DNA of 64,000 bases, taken from the NCBI GenBank assembly GCA_963971535.1, contig CAXASK010002115.1:399636-463635 (forward strand), in the 5' to 3' direction. Positions 41,901 to 50,417 of this stretch are shown here, one piece after another. Each line of letters opens with the position of its first letter. Position 1 is the stretch's first letter. Source of the DNA: Notolepis coatsorum (taxonomy: Eukaryota; Chordata; Actinopteri; Aulopiformes; Paralepididae). The notes beneath the pieces were generated by a model. That model was not told the DNA's origin, ran no database searches, and saw only the letters and a list, made by a program, of their open reading frames with translations. A program made the position numbers and the translations under genes.

Positions 41901-43665
41901 AGCCCAAGGAAAAATGAAGGTGTGGTATGATAGGCGGGCCCGACATAGGGTGTTCTCACCGGGAGACAAGGTGTTGGTTCTCTCGCCTATTCTTGGGTCT
42001 GCATTACAGGCTAAATACAGTGGGCCATACTCCATTGAGCGCAAAGTTGGTGAGGTCGACTACTTGATTAAAACTCCCGACCGCAGGCGCAAGAGTAGAT
42101 TATGTCACGTCAATATGTTGAAGGCGTACAATGATAGGGCTCAGATTGACCAGTCAGGGGTCAAGCCTGTGGCTGTTCTAACAGTTTCTGCATCTCCTAT
42201 TGTAGCCGACTGTTCTGTGTCGAAGGAGATTTCTCAGGGCCGGTTGCCAAACACCCAGATACTAGGTGACTTGGACTCACACCTGTCGTACTTACCACTT
42301 CCTGAGCGTACGGATGTGGTGCGCCTACTTAGACAGCATACACGTTTGTTTTCTGATGTCCCTAGTCGTACTAATGTACTCGAGCATGACATTGATGTTG
42401 GTAGTGCAGGGCCAATTAAGCAACATGCCTATAGGGTGAATCCGGAAAAACGAAGGATCTTGAGTAAGGAAGTAGACTATATGGTGAGACATGGCATTGC
42501 GGAGCCCAGTTCTAGTGCGTGGAGCTCCCCCTGCCTGCTTGTTGATAAGCCAGACTGCACTCATCGGTTCTGTACTGATTTCCGTAAAGTTAATGCAGTA
42601 ACCAAGCCGGACTCGTACCCTCTGCCTCGGATGGACGACTGTATCGATCGGGTGGGTTCAGCAGCCTTTGTAAGTAAATTGGATTTGCTAAAGGGATACT
42701 GGCAGGTTCCGCTTACTTTGCGAGCACGTGAGATATCCGCTTTTGTCACACCAGAGAGTTTCTGCCAGTATACAGTGATGGCCTTTGGCATGCGAAATGC
42801 CCCAGCGACGTTTCAGCGGCTAGTGAACAAGGTCCTGGGCGGGGTAGCGTTCTGTGAGGCATATCTGGATGACCTGGTTATCCACAGTTCCTCTTGGTCA
42901 CAACATGTGGAGCATCTGGCCGAAGTGTTCAAGCGGTTGGGTGATGCTAACTTGACAGTTAACCTTGCGAAATGTGAATTTGGACAGGCCACGGTTACCT
43001 ACCTGGGTAAGGTGGTTGGACGTGGGCATGTGTGCCCCATTACAGCTAAGGTGGAGGCTATAGTGGGCTTCCCTGCTCCCATCACCAGGCGGGAGTTAAA
43101 GCGCTTCCTAGGTATGGCAGGGTACTATAGGAGTTTCTGTAGGAACTTTGCTTCTGTTGTTGTCCCTTTGACCAATCTGCTCAGTCCTAAGGTACCTTTC
43201 GTGTGGACTGAGTCTTGTCAACAGTCTTTTGAGAGCATCAAGGGTATTCTGATTAGCGCTCCCGTTCTGTCAGCTCCTGATTTTCAACTGCCATTCAAGT
43301 TGGCAGTGGATGCTAGTGACCTCGGTGCTGGAGCCGTCCTCCTGCAAGAGGATGCATTAGAGGTGGAGCACCCAGTGTGCTACTTTTCTAAAAAGTTTGA
43401 CAGGCATCAACTGCACTACTCTACTATAGAGAAGGAGGCGCTCGCTTTGGTTCTTGCCTTGAACCATTTTGATGTTTACGTGGGATCCTCCAGTTTACCC
43501 CTTGTTGTGTATACAGACCATAACCCTTTGGTTTTTCTTCGCAGCATGGTGAATTCGAATCATCGTTTGATGCGATGGAGTTTGTTCCTCCAGGCGTATA
43601 ACTTGGATATTCGCCACATTCGTGGGAGGGACAACGTGCTAGCAGACGCCCTCTCACGATCGTAG
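38989..43665 (+). CDS. gag-pol: Gmr1-like gag-PR-IN-RT-RH polyprotein, intact
   Basis: 1558 codons in one frame. An in-frame ATG at 39010 (MATIKDFVENP) matches the outer gag start better than the first ATG. Order: N-terminal domain, Glu/Gln/Lys coiled coil with repeats (KEKQLQQEERRE), SCAN-like capsid (AYELVPEAYRQRFRGYRR), CCHC knuckle (392-405), protease (D473 in RDTGAF), integrase zinc domain (about 703-746), integrase core D777, D836, E872 (D,D-35-E), then reverse transcriptase with D1232 and YLDD (1292-1295), then RNase H (D1441, IEKEALAL, DALSRS end). Integrase before RT is the hallmark of Gmr1 elements and the reverse of normal Ty3/gypsy. All catalytic residues looked for are present. 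Confidence 0.96.
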   Translation: MVTGTVTMATIKDFVENPSDEMLGRFSKEQLLKLAVHYNVELTASEKQLKRTALGTLRAILIEEQVIVATVDELLLSEVSPQLSGVAEGVAIDWGPRELAFREKQLQQEREFKEKQLQQEERRDERERELKEKQLQQEERREEREHDRAMKELAFKHAALQAGSLHPESRSGFDVGRNIRMVPPFFEKDVERYFPLFERVATTLKWPDTAWTLLLQCVLVGRAQEAYTALSLEQSADYELVKASILRAYELVPEAYRQRFRGYRRQEGQSYVEFGKEKENLFDRWCTSQKAESREQLRQLVLLEEFKRCVPDNVSTHLNEHKVSKIADAAVLADEFVLTHKSVFVEEGRVESRGSRRPSQGSRFPAPVSAGRFTSTPRQGGSASAFPEGVICFYCKEPGHIVAGCPVLKQKNVKTVALVEIIDRTPMPTLEGGVRSIKGADRELEGSSTFRMDGFVSLVGELGSRQAITIWRDTGAFQSLILDGILPFSEDSSLHSGAIVQGFEGGFVNTPLHEVSLNSPLVSGNVVVGVCSHIPIKGVSFILGNDLAGGKVLATPVVIPVPVVSEVPDELAQKHPGVFPVCAVTRAMSKVKCDTHEVVNLDGDMTLSDTFFVELKSGPDEGFGKVIPSHEQLVLEQNKDVSLSSLFEEAVLEDEMVDTSQGYFVSNDVLMRKWTPPSLSSLDDWGSVFQIVVPAVYRPDILHLAHDHDLAGHMGVRKTYDRVLRHFCWPGLKSDVAQYCRSCHVCQVVGKPNQKIPQAPLQPIPAVGEPFERILIDCVGPLPRTKTGNQYLLTIMCAATRFPEAIPLRKITAPAISKALVRFFSTFGLPKVIQSDQGSNFMSRLFAQVLQQLSIQHCPSSAYHPESQGALERFHQTIKTMLRAYCTDFDKDWDDGIPLLLFAAREVTQESLGFSPAELVFGHTVRGPLKLLKEKWLADQTPSSTNLLDYVCDFRLKLSRACELAKENLKVAQGKMKVWYDRRARHRVFSPGDKVLVLSPILGSALQAKYSGPYSIERKVGEVDYLIKTPDRRRKSRLCHVNMLKAYNDRAQIDQSGVKPVAVLTVSASPIVADCSVSKEISQGRLPNTQILGDLDSHLSYLPLPERTDVVRLLRQHTRLFSDVPSRTNVLEHDIDVGSAGPIKQHAYRVNPEKRRILSKEVDYMVRHGIAEPSSSAWSSPCLLVDKPDCTHRFCTDFRKVNAVTKPDSYPLPRMDDCIDRVGSAAFVSKLDLLKGYWQVPLTLRAREISAFVTPESFCQYTVMAFGMRNAPATFQRLVNKVLGGVAFCEAYLDDLVIHSSSWSQHVEHLAEVFKRLGDANLTVNLAKCEFGQATVTYLGKVVGRGHVCPITAKVEAIVGFPAPITRRELKRFLGMAGYYRSFCRNFASVVVPLTNLLSPKVPFVWTESCQQSFESIKGILISAPVLSAPDFQLPFKLAVDASDLGAGAVLLQEDALEVEHPVCYFSKKFDRHQLHYSTIEKEALALVLALNHFDVYVGSSSLPLVVYTDHNPLVFLRSMVNSNHRLMRWSLFLQAYNLDIRHIRGRDNVLADALSRS

Positions 43666-43799
43666 TACCGGTGTTTGTGGTACCCGTTATCGCTGTTGTG
43701 GTAGAGGCCCTGACAACTAAGGGGTCACAGTTGTTTTTGTTTTGTTTATGGGTTGTTGTGTAGTGGTTGCCTCTTGGGCAACCAGTTTGGTGGGGGAGG
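43666..43799 (+). promoter_or_regulatory. 3' untranslated stretch and polypurine tract of inner element
   Basis: Short 3' region ending in GGTGGGGGAGG (about 43789-43799) before the LTR, the expected plus-strand primer. It shares ACCCGTTATCGCT..GTGGTAG with the 3' end of the outer element coding region (near 46980). Confidence 0.75.
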
Positions 43800-44108
43800 T
43801 GTTATGTACTAGAGGCCTGGTCACTCCTGTGTCACCAGGGCAGGCAGGTGAGGGCTGCCAATTAGCCAATTAGTGCTGATTGGTTACCTGCTGGGGAGCT
43901 TCAAAGGCAGACCCAGAAACACACATGCACGGTCTGTGCCTAGTGAAAGAGCTGTCAGGTTCTTACAGTCCTTGTCCGTTGGGTTACCAGTACATTAGCT
44001 TATAGTTATATTAGTAGTTCCTTGGTTTAGTAGCATTTTTGAGTTAGAGCACAGGGTTTTGGTGTTGATTACACATAGGTTGCGTACCCATGAGCCAGGG
44101 TCGTAACA
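43800..44108 (+). repeat. 3' LTR of inner Gmr1-like element
   Basis: 309 bp, no difference found by eye from 31291-31599. Followed by AGGG, the 4-bp target duplication, and then the continuation of the outer gag. Confidence 0.97.
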
Positions 44109-45839
44109 AGGGACCTAATCTTATTAGAGGAATTCAAGGTGTATGGCGTATCTGAGGATATTGCTATGTACTTAAATGAGAGGAAAGTCAGGACCTGTTC
44201 AGCAGCAGCGGTCCTGGCTGATGAGTATGTTTTGACCCACAGGACGTCTTTTGAGAGACAGCATTATCCTGTGCATGATGAGGGGAGGCCGAAATGGACT
44301 CCTAATAGGCCTACAGTGTCCGGTGCTGGGGGTAGTGGTAAGTTTAATGGGGCATGGGGAAGCGATGATGCCCGGAAGTGCCAGCATTGTGGGAGTGCAG
44401 GACATGTGATGGGAAATTGTTATCGTTTGCACCCAGAAAAGCGCCCGTCTAACCCACCCAGGCCGGTGATGTTGATAAATGCACCTGTACGTAACCCTGT
44501 TGTTCTGTCTCCACTAGATGGCAAAGGAGTGGATGACCTTTACACACCTTTCAGGAGTAAAGGGTTTGTTTCATTGACAGAGGGGGGTCCTAAAGTACCG
44601 GTGACAATTCTCCGTGATACTGGCGCATCCCAATCTTTTGTTCAAGGTAGTGTCCTGCCCTTTACGCACCACTCTGAGTTGGGTGCAGGGGTTGTTATTG
44701 AGGCTTTTGGCATGCACACGATGAATGTGCCGCTGCATAATGTCTTTCTTGATTGTGCCCTTGTATCAGGACCAGTGGTGATCGGAGTGACGGCTGGCAA
44801 ACTCCCTATGCAGGGGGTAACGTTGCTCTTGGGCAATGACTTGGCTGGTGGTAAAGTACTGGTGAAACCGGAGGTGACATGCGTGCCAGATACTCGAGTG
44901 GCGGAGCAGTGTCTCGTGGGCTTCCCAGCCTTTACAGTGGTTGAGGCCACAGCCGGATTGGAGGAGGAGAATGAGGAGGATGAGAGTGAGAAGGATGTTG
45001 CTACTTCATGTGGCACCGTTTCTGACATTTCATGTGGCACCATTCTGGTTGAGGAGGCTACAAGGCCAGAATTGGGCTGCCGGCCTTCCTACAGTAGCTC
45101 TGACGTTCATGATGTCTCACTTGTCAGCAGTGATGATCCCAGTATGGTCAGTAGTTCTGATATTGATTCATGTGACCACACTGACTCTCTGCCAGGCACT
45201 GGGTATGCTAGTCAACCTAGTTACCTGTGTCCTGTGCAGCAGGAGCAGTCTTCACAACCTAATCTAATGGGTGACGACCATTTTGATCGTGACGAAGTTG
45301 GTGTGTGTGCCACCATTTTGGCTTGTGACAGTAAAGAAGTTTCTGACACCGTTTTGTTTCATGACGAGGTTGATGTGTGTGACACCATTGTTGCTCATGA
45401 CAGTTCTGATTTGGGTGACACCATTTTGGATCCTGACCACGTTATTTTTTGTGACACCATTTTGAATGGTGATCCAAGTGCTTTTGTGACCGATGTGTTG
45501 CTATGTTCCAGGGACGGTGAGGACGTGCCTGAGGCGGTACATCCTGCTCTGGATGTTCGTGAATCACAGTCTCCTGTACAGCTGACGGGGGTGCAGCCCT
45601 CAGTACGGTCTCCTGTACTGACAGTGCCAGGTGGGGAGGAGATGGGTGCTGTGATGGTACCGGTGAAGTATGCTGATGGTTTTCCTGTTGGTTTTCCTGA
45701 GCGCAATGAGTTTGATTTTTGTCAAGGACATAACTTTGGTTTGTTGTCTCTATTTACCAGGTCGGTATCGGTGGAGCGGCCTGTTGAAGTAGAATTTGTG
45801 GCTTATGACCGTGCAGACTTTTGTGCCTTCCTACAGTAG
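44109..45839 (+). pseudogene. Outer element: gag C-terminus, protease and acidic repeat region (first part)
   Basis: Reading resumes in the SCAN-like capsid (LILLEEFKVYGVSEDIAMYLNERKV). Then a CCHC knuckle (CQHCGSAGHVMGNC, about 44379-44420) and a retroviral-type protease (RDTGASQSF, Asp codon 44616-44618; LLLGNDLAGG). From about 44940 it becomes acidic and Ser-rich, and at 45309-45470 there is a 36-bp period coding five 12-residue repeats with a core of C/D-(D/A)-T-(I/V). No integrase, RT or RNase H motif is found. It ends at a TAG (45837-45839) made by the 742-bp duplication. The function of the repeat region is unknown. Confidence 0.85.
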
Positions 45840-46566
45840 CTCTGACGTTCATGATGTCTCACTTGTCAGCAGTGATGATCCCAGTATGGTCAGTAGTTCT
45901 GATATTGATTCATGTGACCACACTGACTCTCTGCCAGGCACTGGGTATGCTAGTCAACCTAGTTACCTGTGTCCTGTGCAGCAGGAGCAGTCTTCACAAC
46001 CTAATCTAATGGGTGACGACCATTTTGATCGTGACGAAGTTGGTGTGTGTGCCACCATTTTGGCTTGTGACAGTAAAGAAGTTTCTGACACCGTTTTGTT
46101 TCATGACGAGGTTGATGTGTGTGACACCATTGTTGCTCATGACAGTTCTGATTTGGGTGACACCATTTTGGATCCTGACCACGTTATTTTTTGTGACACC
46201 ATTTTGAATGGTGATCCAAGTGCTTTTGTGACCGATGTGTTGCTATGTTCCAGGGACGGTGAGGACGTGCCTGAGGCGGTACATCCTGCTCTGGATGTTC
46301 GTGAATCACAGTCTCCTGTACAGCTGACGGGGGTGCAGCCCTCAGTACGGTCTCCTGTACTGACAGTGCCAGGTGGGGAGGAGATGGGTGCTGTGATGGT
46401 ACCGGGGAAGTATGCTGATGGTTTTCCTGTTGGTTTTCCTGAGCGCAATGAGTTTGATTTTTGTCAAGGACATAACTTTGGTTTGTTGTCTCTATTTACC
46501 AGGTCGGTATCGGTGGAGCGGCCTGTTGAAGTAGAATTTGTGGCTTATGACCGTGCAGACTTTTGT
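45083..46566 (+). repeat. 742-bp tandem duplication
   Basis: Bases 45083-45824 and 45825-46566 match with one difference seen by eye (GGTGAAG versus GGGGAAG). GCCT is present at all three breakpoints, suggesting slippage or unequal exchange at microhomology. 742 is not a multiple of three, so the first copy runs into a stop and the second is read in another frame. Confidence 0.96.
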
Positions 46567-47004
46567 GCCTCCGTTTTGAGTCATGACGTTGATTTTTGTG
46601 CCACCATTTTCTGTGGTGGGGATGTCATGTCGGTTTCTGTGATTGATGGTTTACTGTGTTCCAGCGGTGAGGACGACCTGCCTGTGGCAGTTCATCCTGC
46701 TTTGCTATCTCCTGAACTGGTGATGCCAGGGGTGGGCGAGGCGGACACGGTGGTGGTGCCACGGGGACGTGTTTCTTTTTGTTTTCCTGTTTTCTGTCCT
46801 GAGAGCGGTGAGCTTAGCTCTCATGCTGGTTCCAGTTCATTGTCTCTGTTTTGCAGGCCTTTTGTGAGGTCTCGTTTGGCCGAGAGTCGGGGCAATGTTG
46901 TTGTTTGTACTAGACGACGGTGTCAAATGTTCCTCAATGGGGAGCATTTGGCGCAGTTAAAGGTTGTGTACGACAGGGGCCGACCCGTTATCGCTTTGTG
47001 GTAG
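45796..47004 (+). pseudogene. Outer element: acidic repeat region, second copy and C-terminus
   Basis: 402 codons. It repeats the duplicated acidic segment (SYSSSDVHDVSLVSSDD...) and then goes on into unique sequence: two more C-(A)-(T/S)-(I/V) type repeats (ASVLSHDVDFCATIF) and a basic C-terminus (RSRLAESRGNVVVCTRRRCQMFLNGEH). It ends with DRGRPVIALW at a TAG. The last coding bases resemble the 3' end of the inner element, so this frame sits where pol would end. Confidence 0.75.
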
Positions 47005-47233
47005 TGACTCATGGGCTGTGGGTCGCAATTAATTTTTTATGTACAGTTGAGTGTGACTCTTGACCGGGGCTCACACTCAACACAGTACAGGCGCTGCGCA
47101 TGTTTGAGTGTGTGGTTGCATTTTTTTTTGGGTAAGGTTGGTAAGTATCCCCTTATTTATTTATGTTCGTTCTCTTGGTGATGGTTTCTTTGGGCTATAG
47201 TTGGGAGAAGAACATAAATCTTCGGTGTGGGGG
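47005..47233 (+). promoter_or_regulatory. 3' untranslated stretch and polypurine tract of outer element
   Basis: No gene. It ends GGTGTGGGGG just before the 3' LTR at 47234, a fair polypurine tract. Confidence 0.6.
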
Positions 47234-47712
47234 TGTTACGTATTACTTTCACATGGTGGAGGGATACTTACTGTCTGTGGTGCATATTCACATTGTGGTT
47301 AAGTGTGCTGTCACTAATTGGTGGTTTGATTGACACACTGTTTCTTCCTGTTTTTGCTTGTGTTTAAAATGGCCGTTTTTTAATTGATCACAGGTGTGGT
47401 GATGAGGTACCACGCCCTACAAATGCAGTGCAGGGAGCAGTTGTCAAGTCTCCCCCACTTCACAGGAGATGTGTCAGCTCTCAAGCATCTCACCTGCTCT
47501 CATTGTTTTGTTGTACATTCGGCTTGTTCTTCCTTTTGCCTATAGTTTTGTTATTTAACTTTGGAGTCTGGAACACCCAGCTCCCACTCTTTCTGTCCAT
47601 TTAGTTAGTTGTAAATAAATAGTTATTTTTTATACACTTTTGTCCAGTGTCCTGTGTCCACCACGTCGCATTCAAGGCCTTGACGAGCCATATTTTAGGC
47701 TTGAATGTAACA
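47234..47712 (+). repeat. 3' LTR of outer Gmr1-like element
   Basis: 479 bp, about four substitutions from the 5' LTR (for example AATGGCC for AATTGCC and AAGCATC for CAGCGTC). Confidence 0.97.
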
Positions 47713-49183
47713 GTGACATAAGCGGTATTCAAATATACAGTACTGTTACCCCTAGATCCTGACAGAGTATATACATATGATGGGGAGGGGACTGTACATT
47801 AGGAGGGGGTGGGTGGGTGGGAGGGAAATATACATACGGCGGGGAGGGAATATATACATGCGGTGGGGAGGAGACTGTCTATTAGGAGGTGGTGGGGGTT
47901 TTGGGCATTTACGGTGGCCAATTTCGAATTGCAGCCTCCCGTAGGTGCTCTTTAAGAGCGGTTTTGAATGTGGGCAGGGATTCACATTCCTTTACAGCTT
48001 TGGGTAGGGCGTTCCACATTGTTGTGGCATAATTGCGAAACGTGTTTAGTCCCTTGTTTGAGCCGAATCTGGGTTTAACATGATTTGTTGAGCTTCCTCT
48101 GGTGTAGTGGTTGTGGTATTCACTGACCTTTGGGAAGTATTTTGACATGTACATGGGCACCCCGGTTGTATAGTGTATCTTGTAGACCAGGCCCATTGCA
48201 AGTTGCTGTACTCTGTCGCCTACTCTAAGCCATCCTAGGTTGGCAAAGTGGGCAGGGGTGAGGTGGGTTCTGGGGTTCAGGTCAAGTAGTAGTCTGACCA
48301 GTTTGTTTTGTGATGTTTGTAATTTTGTTTTAAGCGCCTTTGAAGTGCTTTGGTACCATGAGGTGCACGCATAGTCATAGTACCCTTGAATGAGTGCTCC
48401 TGCCAGAGTCTTCAGGGTATTCTTGTTTACCAGAGAGGAGATCCGGTACAAGAATCTAGTTCGTTGGTTGACTTTTTTTATTACATTGGATGCCATTTTG
48501 TCACAGGAAAGATTTGCCTCTAGGATGGAACCCAGGTAGGTAATTTCGTCTTTCCTTGTGACAATATTGTCACCCACTGTAACTGAGAATCCGTCGGTCT
48601 TGCTGAGTTTGTTATTTGAACCGAAGAGAATGGACTCTGTTTTGCCCATGTGTAATGATAGTTTGTTATCAGCGAGCCATATGCAGATTTTGCCTAGTTC
48701 CGTGCTGAGGGTTTTTTCAACCTGCAATTTGTTCTTGTCAGAGACCAGCAGGGCTGAGTCGTCCGCAAACAGGAACAAGTTGCAGTCACAGGCTGATGAC
48801 ATGTCATTTGCATGAATTAGGAAGAGTAGCGGTCCTAGTATGCTTCCTTGTGGAACACCACAGCTCACTGTGAGGGGAGGGGATAGAGTACCGTTTACCT
48901 CTACCATCTGTTCTCTCCCCTCCAGGTAGGATTGCATCCAGCTCACTGATAAGCTATCAAAACCAATTGCTTTTAGCTTGTCCATTAGAATGGAGTGATT
49001 GACAGTGTCGAAGGCCTTTTGTAGGTCCAGCATGACCATGCCACAGTATTTGCCCGTGTCCACCTCTTGTTTGATGTGGTCGTTCAAATAGAGGAGGCAT
49101 GTGTCAGTGGAGTGGGACGTTCTGAAGCCAGATTGGAATTCGTAGATTCGATTTTTTTCCGCCACGTACTTTTCGACCTGTTC
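47713..49183 (-). mobile_element. LINE-B copy 2, main part (right of the Gmr1-like insertion)
   Basis: Continues the LINE interrupted at 28812. 3' UTR with a GGGGAGG minisatellite-like stretch (47780-47890), then the RT frame. It ends at 49183, where the 121-bp array resumes, so it is 5'-truncated within RT. Confidence 0.92.
47909..49165 (-). pseudogene. LINE-B ORF, 5'-truncated reverse transcriptase
   Basis: 418 open codons. RT begins at the FQSGFRTSHSTDTCLL motif, then LDLQKAFDTVNHSIL, CGVPQGSILGPLLF and FADDSALL active site, then the thumb and C-terminal domain (AHFANLGWLRV, YATTMWNALPKAV, TALKEHLRE). Endonuclease and the RT fingers are absent. The CR1/L2/Rex1 group is inferred from motifs. 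Confidence 0.9.
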
Positions 49184-49510
49184 GTCTCTATGACAAACGG
49201 TTCAAAAGATACACAAAGTGGGAGGAGCCTAACTATGGGGGCGTGGTCAACATAGACCAATGAAAGATGATATCCCTACTGAGTACAATGGCACAACCTG
49301 CAAGTCTCTACGACAAACAGTTAAAAATATACAAAAAGGGGGCGTGACTTAAGGATCAATGGGTAATCCTCTGAAGGGGGAGGAGCCGAACCATGGGGGC
49401 GTGGTCAACATAGACCAATGAAAGAGTATATCCCTACTGAGCACAACCCGCAAGTCTCTACAACAAACGGTTCAAAAGATACAAAAAGGGGGCGCGGCCT
49501 AAGGATCAAG
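49184..49510 (+). repeat. 121-bp array, segment 4
   Basis: Three unit starts (GTCTCTATGAC at 49184, GTCTCTACGAC near 49302, GTCTCTACAAC near 49453); the middle unit is longer because of an internal GGAGGAGCC-type duplication. End of the array. Confidence 0.88.
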
Positions 49511-49876
49511 AGTTAATCCCCTGAGATGTCATGGCAGTACTGAGTTGATTGACACCTCACTCTGAGTCATGCACACCTGCTAGCCTTAATTGATCCTAAC
49601 TGACACAAATCTATCCCCAATGTATTTCAATGAGGCTGCGCTTCCTTCACTCTCACGATGATTCACAGATTTCAGCTGGAGTGGAGACCCATTAGTGTGT
49701 ATGTGGCGCATGACTGTCAAAGAAATGGTCATAAGTTGAGATCGAAAGGTCCAATTCCATTTATTTTTCTGAGATCACTCTCGCAATTTACAAAAGATGA
49801 CGGTAAAACAAAAAAAATCAGTTTCTACACTCAACCAAAATTGCCCGTTTAGAGTCGATTTGTAGCCAAGCAGTGA
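49511..49876. other. Stretch with no recognisable feature
   Basis: Single-copy-looking sequence between the 121-bp array and the next LINE-B tail. Nothing recognisable on either strand. Confidence 0.5.
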
Positions 49877-50179
49877 ATGAATGAATGAATGAATGAAAAC
49901 TTTATTAACAGATTGCAGAATGGGTACAGTACAGTACAGCTCAATACATACAATTGTTAAGGGGATGCAGACCAGAGAAAGACTTTCGTCTTGTTTACAT
50001 CAGGGTCCCCCATTTTCAATTCATCGTAACATATATGACATACATGACATACAGATAGACAGTACTGCTCCATCTATACATTTATGACATACCAGATTTG
50101 CAATTACAGTACTGTTTGTGATACAAAAAGAGTCCAGAAAGAAAAGAGTATATACATTAGGCGTGGAAACTGTACATTG

Positions 50180-50330
50180 GATTGGGTAGGTGGGGGTGGG
50201 GGGGGACTGTACATTGGAGGTGGTTGGGTGGGTGGGGGGGGGGGGTTGGTTAGGAGTGGGGGGGGGGGGGGGTTGGGTAGGAGTGGGGGGGGGGGGTTGG
50301 GTAGGAGGGGTGGGTGGGGGACACTGTACA
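50180..50330 (+). repeat. G-rich tandem stretch in LINE-B 3' UTR
   Basis: Units like GGTTGGGTAGGAGTGGGGGG with G runs of 7 to 14. On the plus strand it could form G-quadruplexes; on the LINE sense strand it is C-rich. Related G-rich units occur near 47780-47890 and, inverted, at 12893-12960. Confidence 0.85.
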
Positions 50331-50417
50331 ACTGTACAAACAACACTGTACATTGGATTATTGACAAGACCATACTTGGTAATTTACTGTACATTGGAGG
50401 GGGTTGTGTTCGGACAT

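Larger units (their letters stand above)
31291..44108 (+). mobile_element. Inner Gmr1-like Ty3/gypsy element, coding region intact
   Basis: 309-bp LTRs identical by eye, 4-bp target duplication AGGG (31287-31290 and 44109-44112), tRNA-Pro-type primer site, a purine tract GGTGGGGGAGG before the 3' LTR, and one open gag-pol frame. The leader is split by an L1 insertion of 6.5 kb. Without L1 the element is about 6.3 kb. Identical LTRs mean it is younger than the outer element, as nesting requires. The L1 in the leader may hamper expression. Confidence 0.96.
28813..47712 (+). mobile_element. Outer Gmr1-like Ty3/gypsy element, pol-less, with nested insertions
   Basis: 479-bp LTRs at both ends, TG...CA bounded. 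It has a tRNA-Pro-like primer site, a long leader, a SCAN-type gag, protease, then an acidic repeat region. No RT, RNase H or integrase belongs to it. Its gag is split by the inner element (31291-44108). About 6.1 kb is its own sequence. About four differences between the LTRs by eye suggest a fairly recent insertion. The flanks show no target duplication and lack 7 bp present in another LINE-B copy. Confidence 0.9.
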
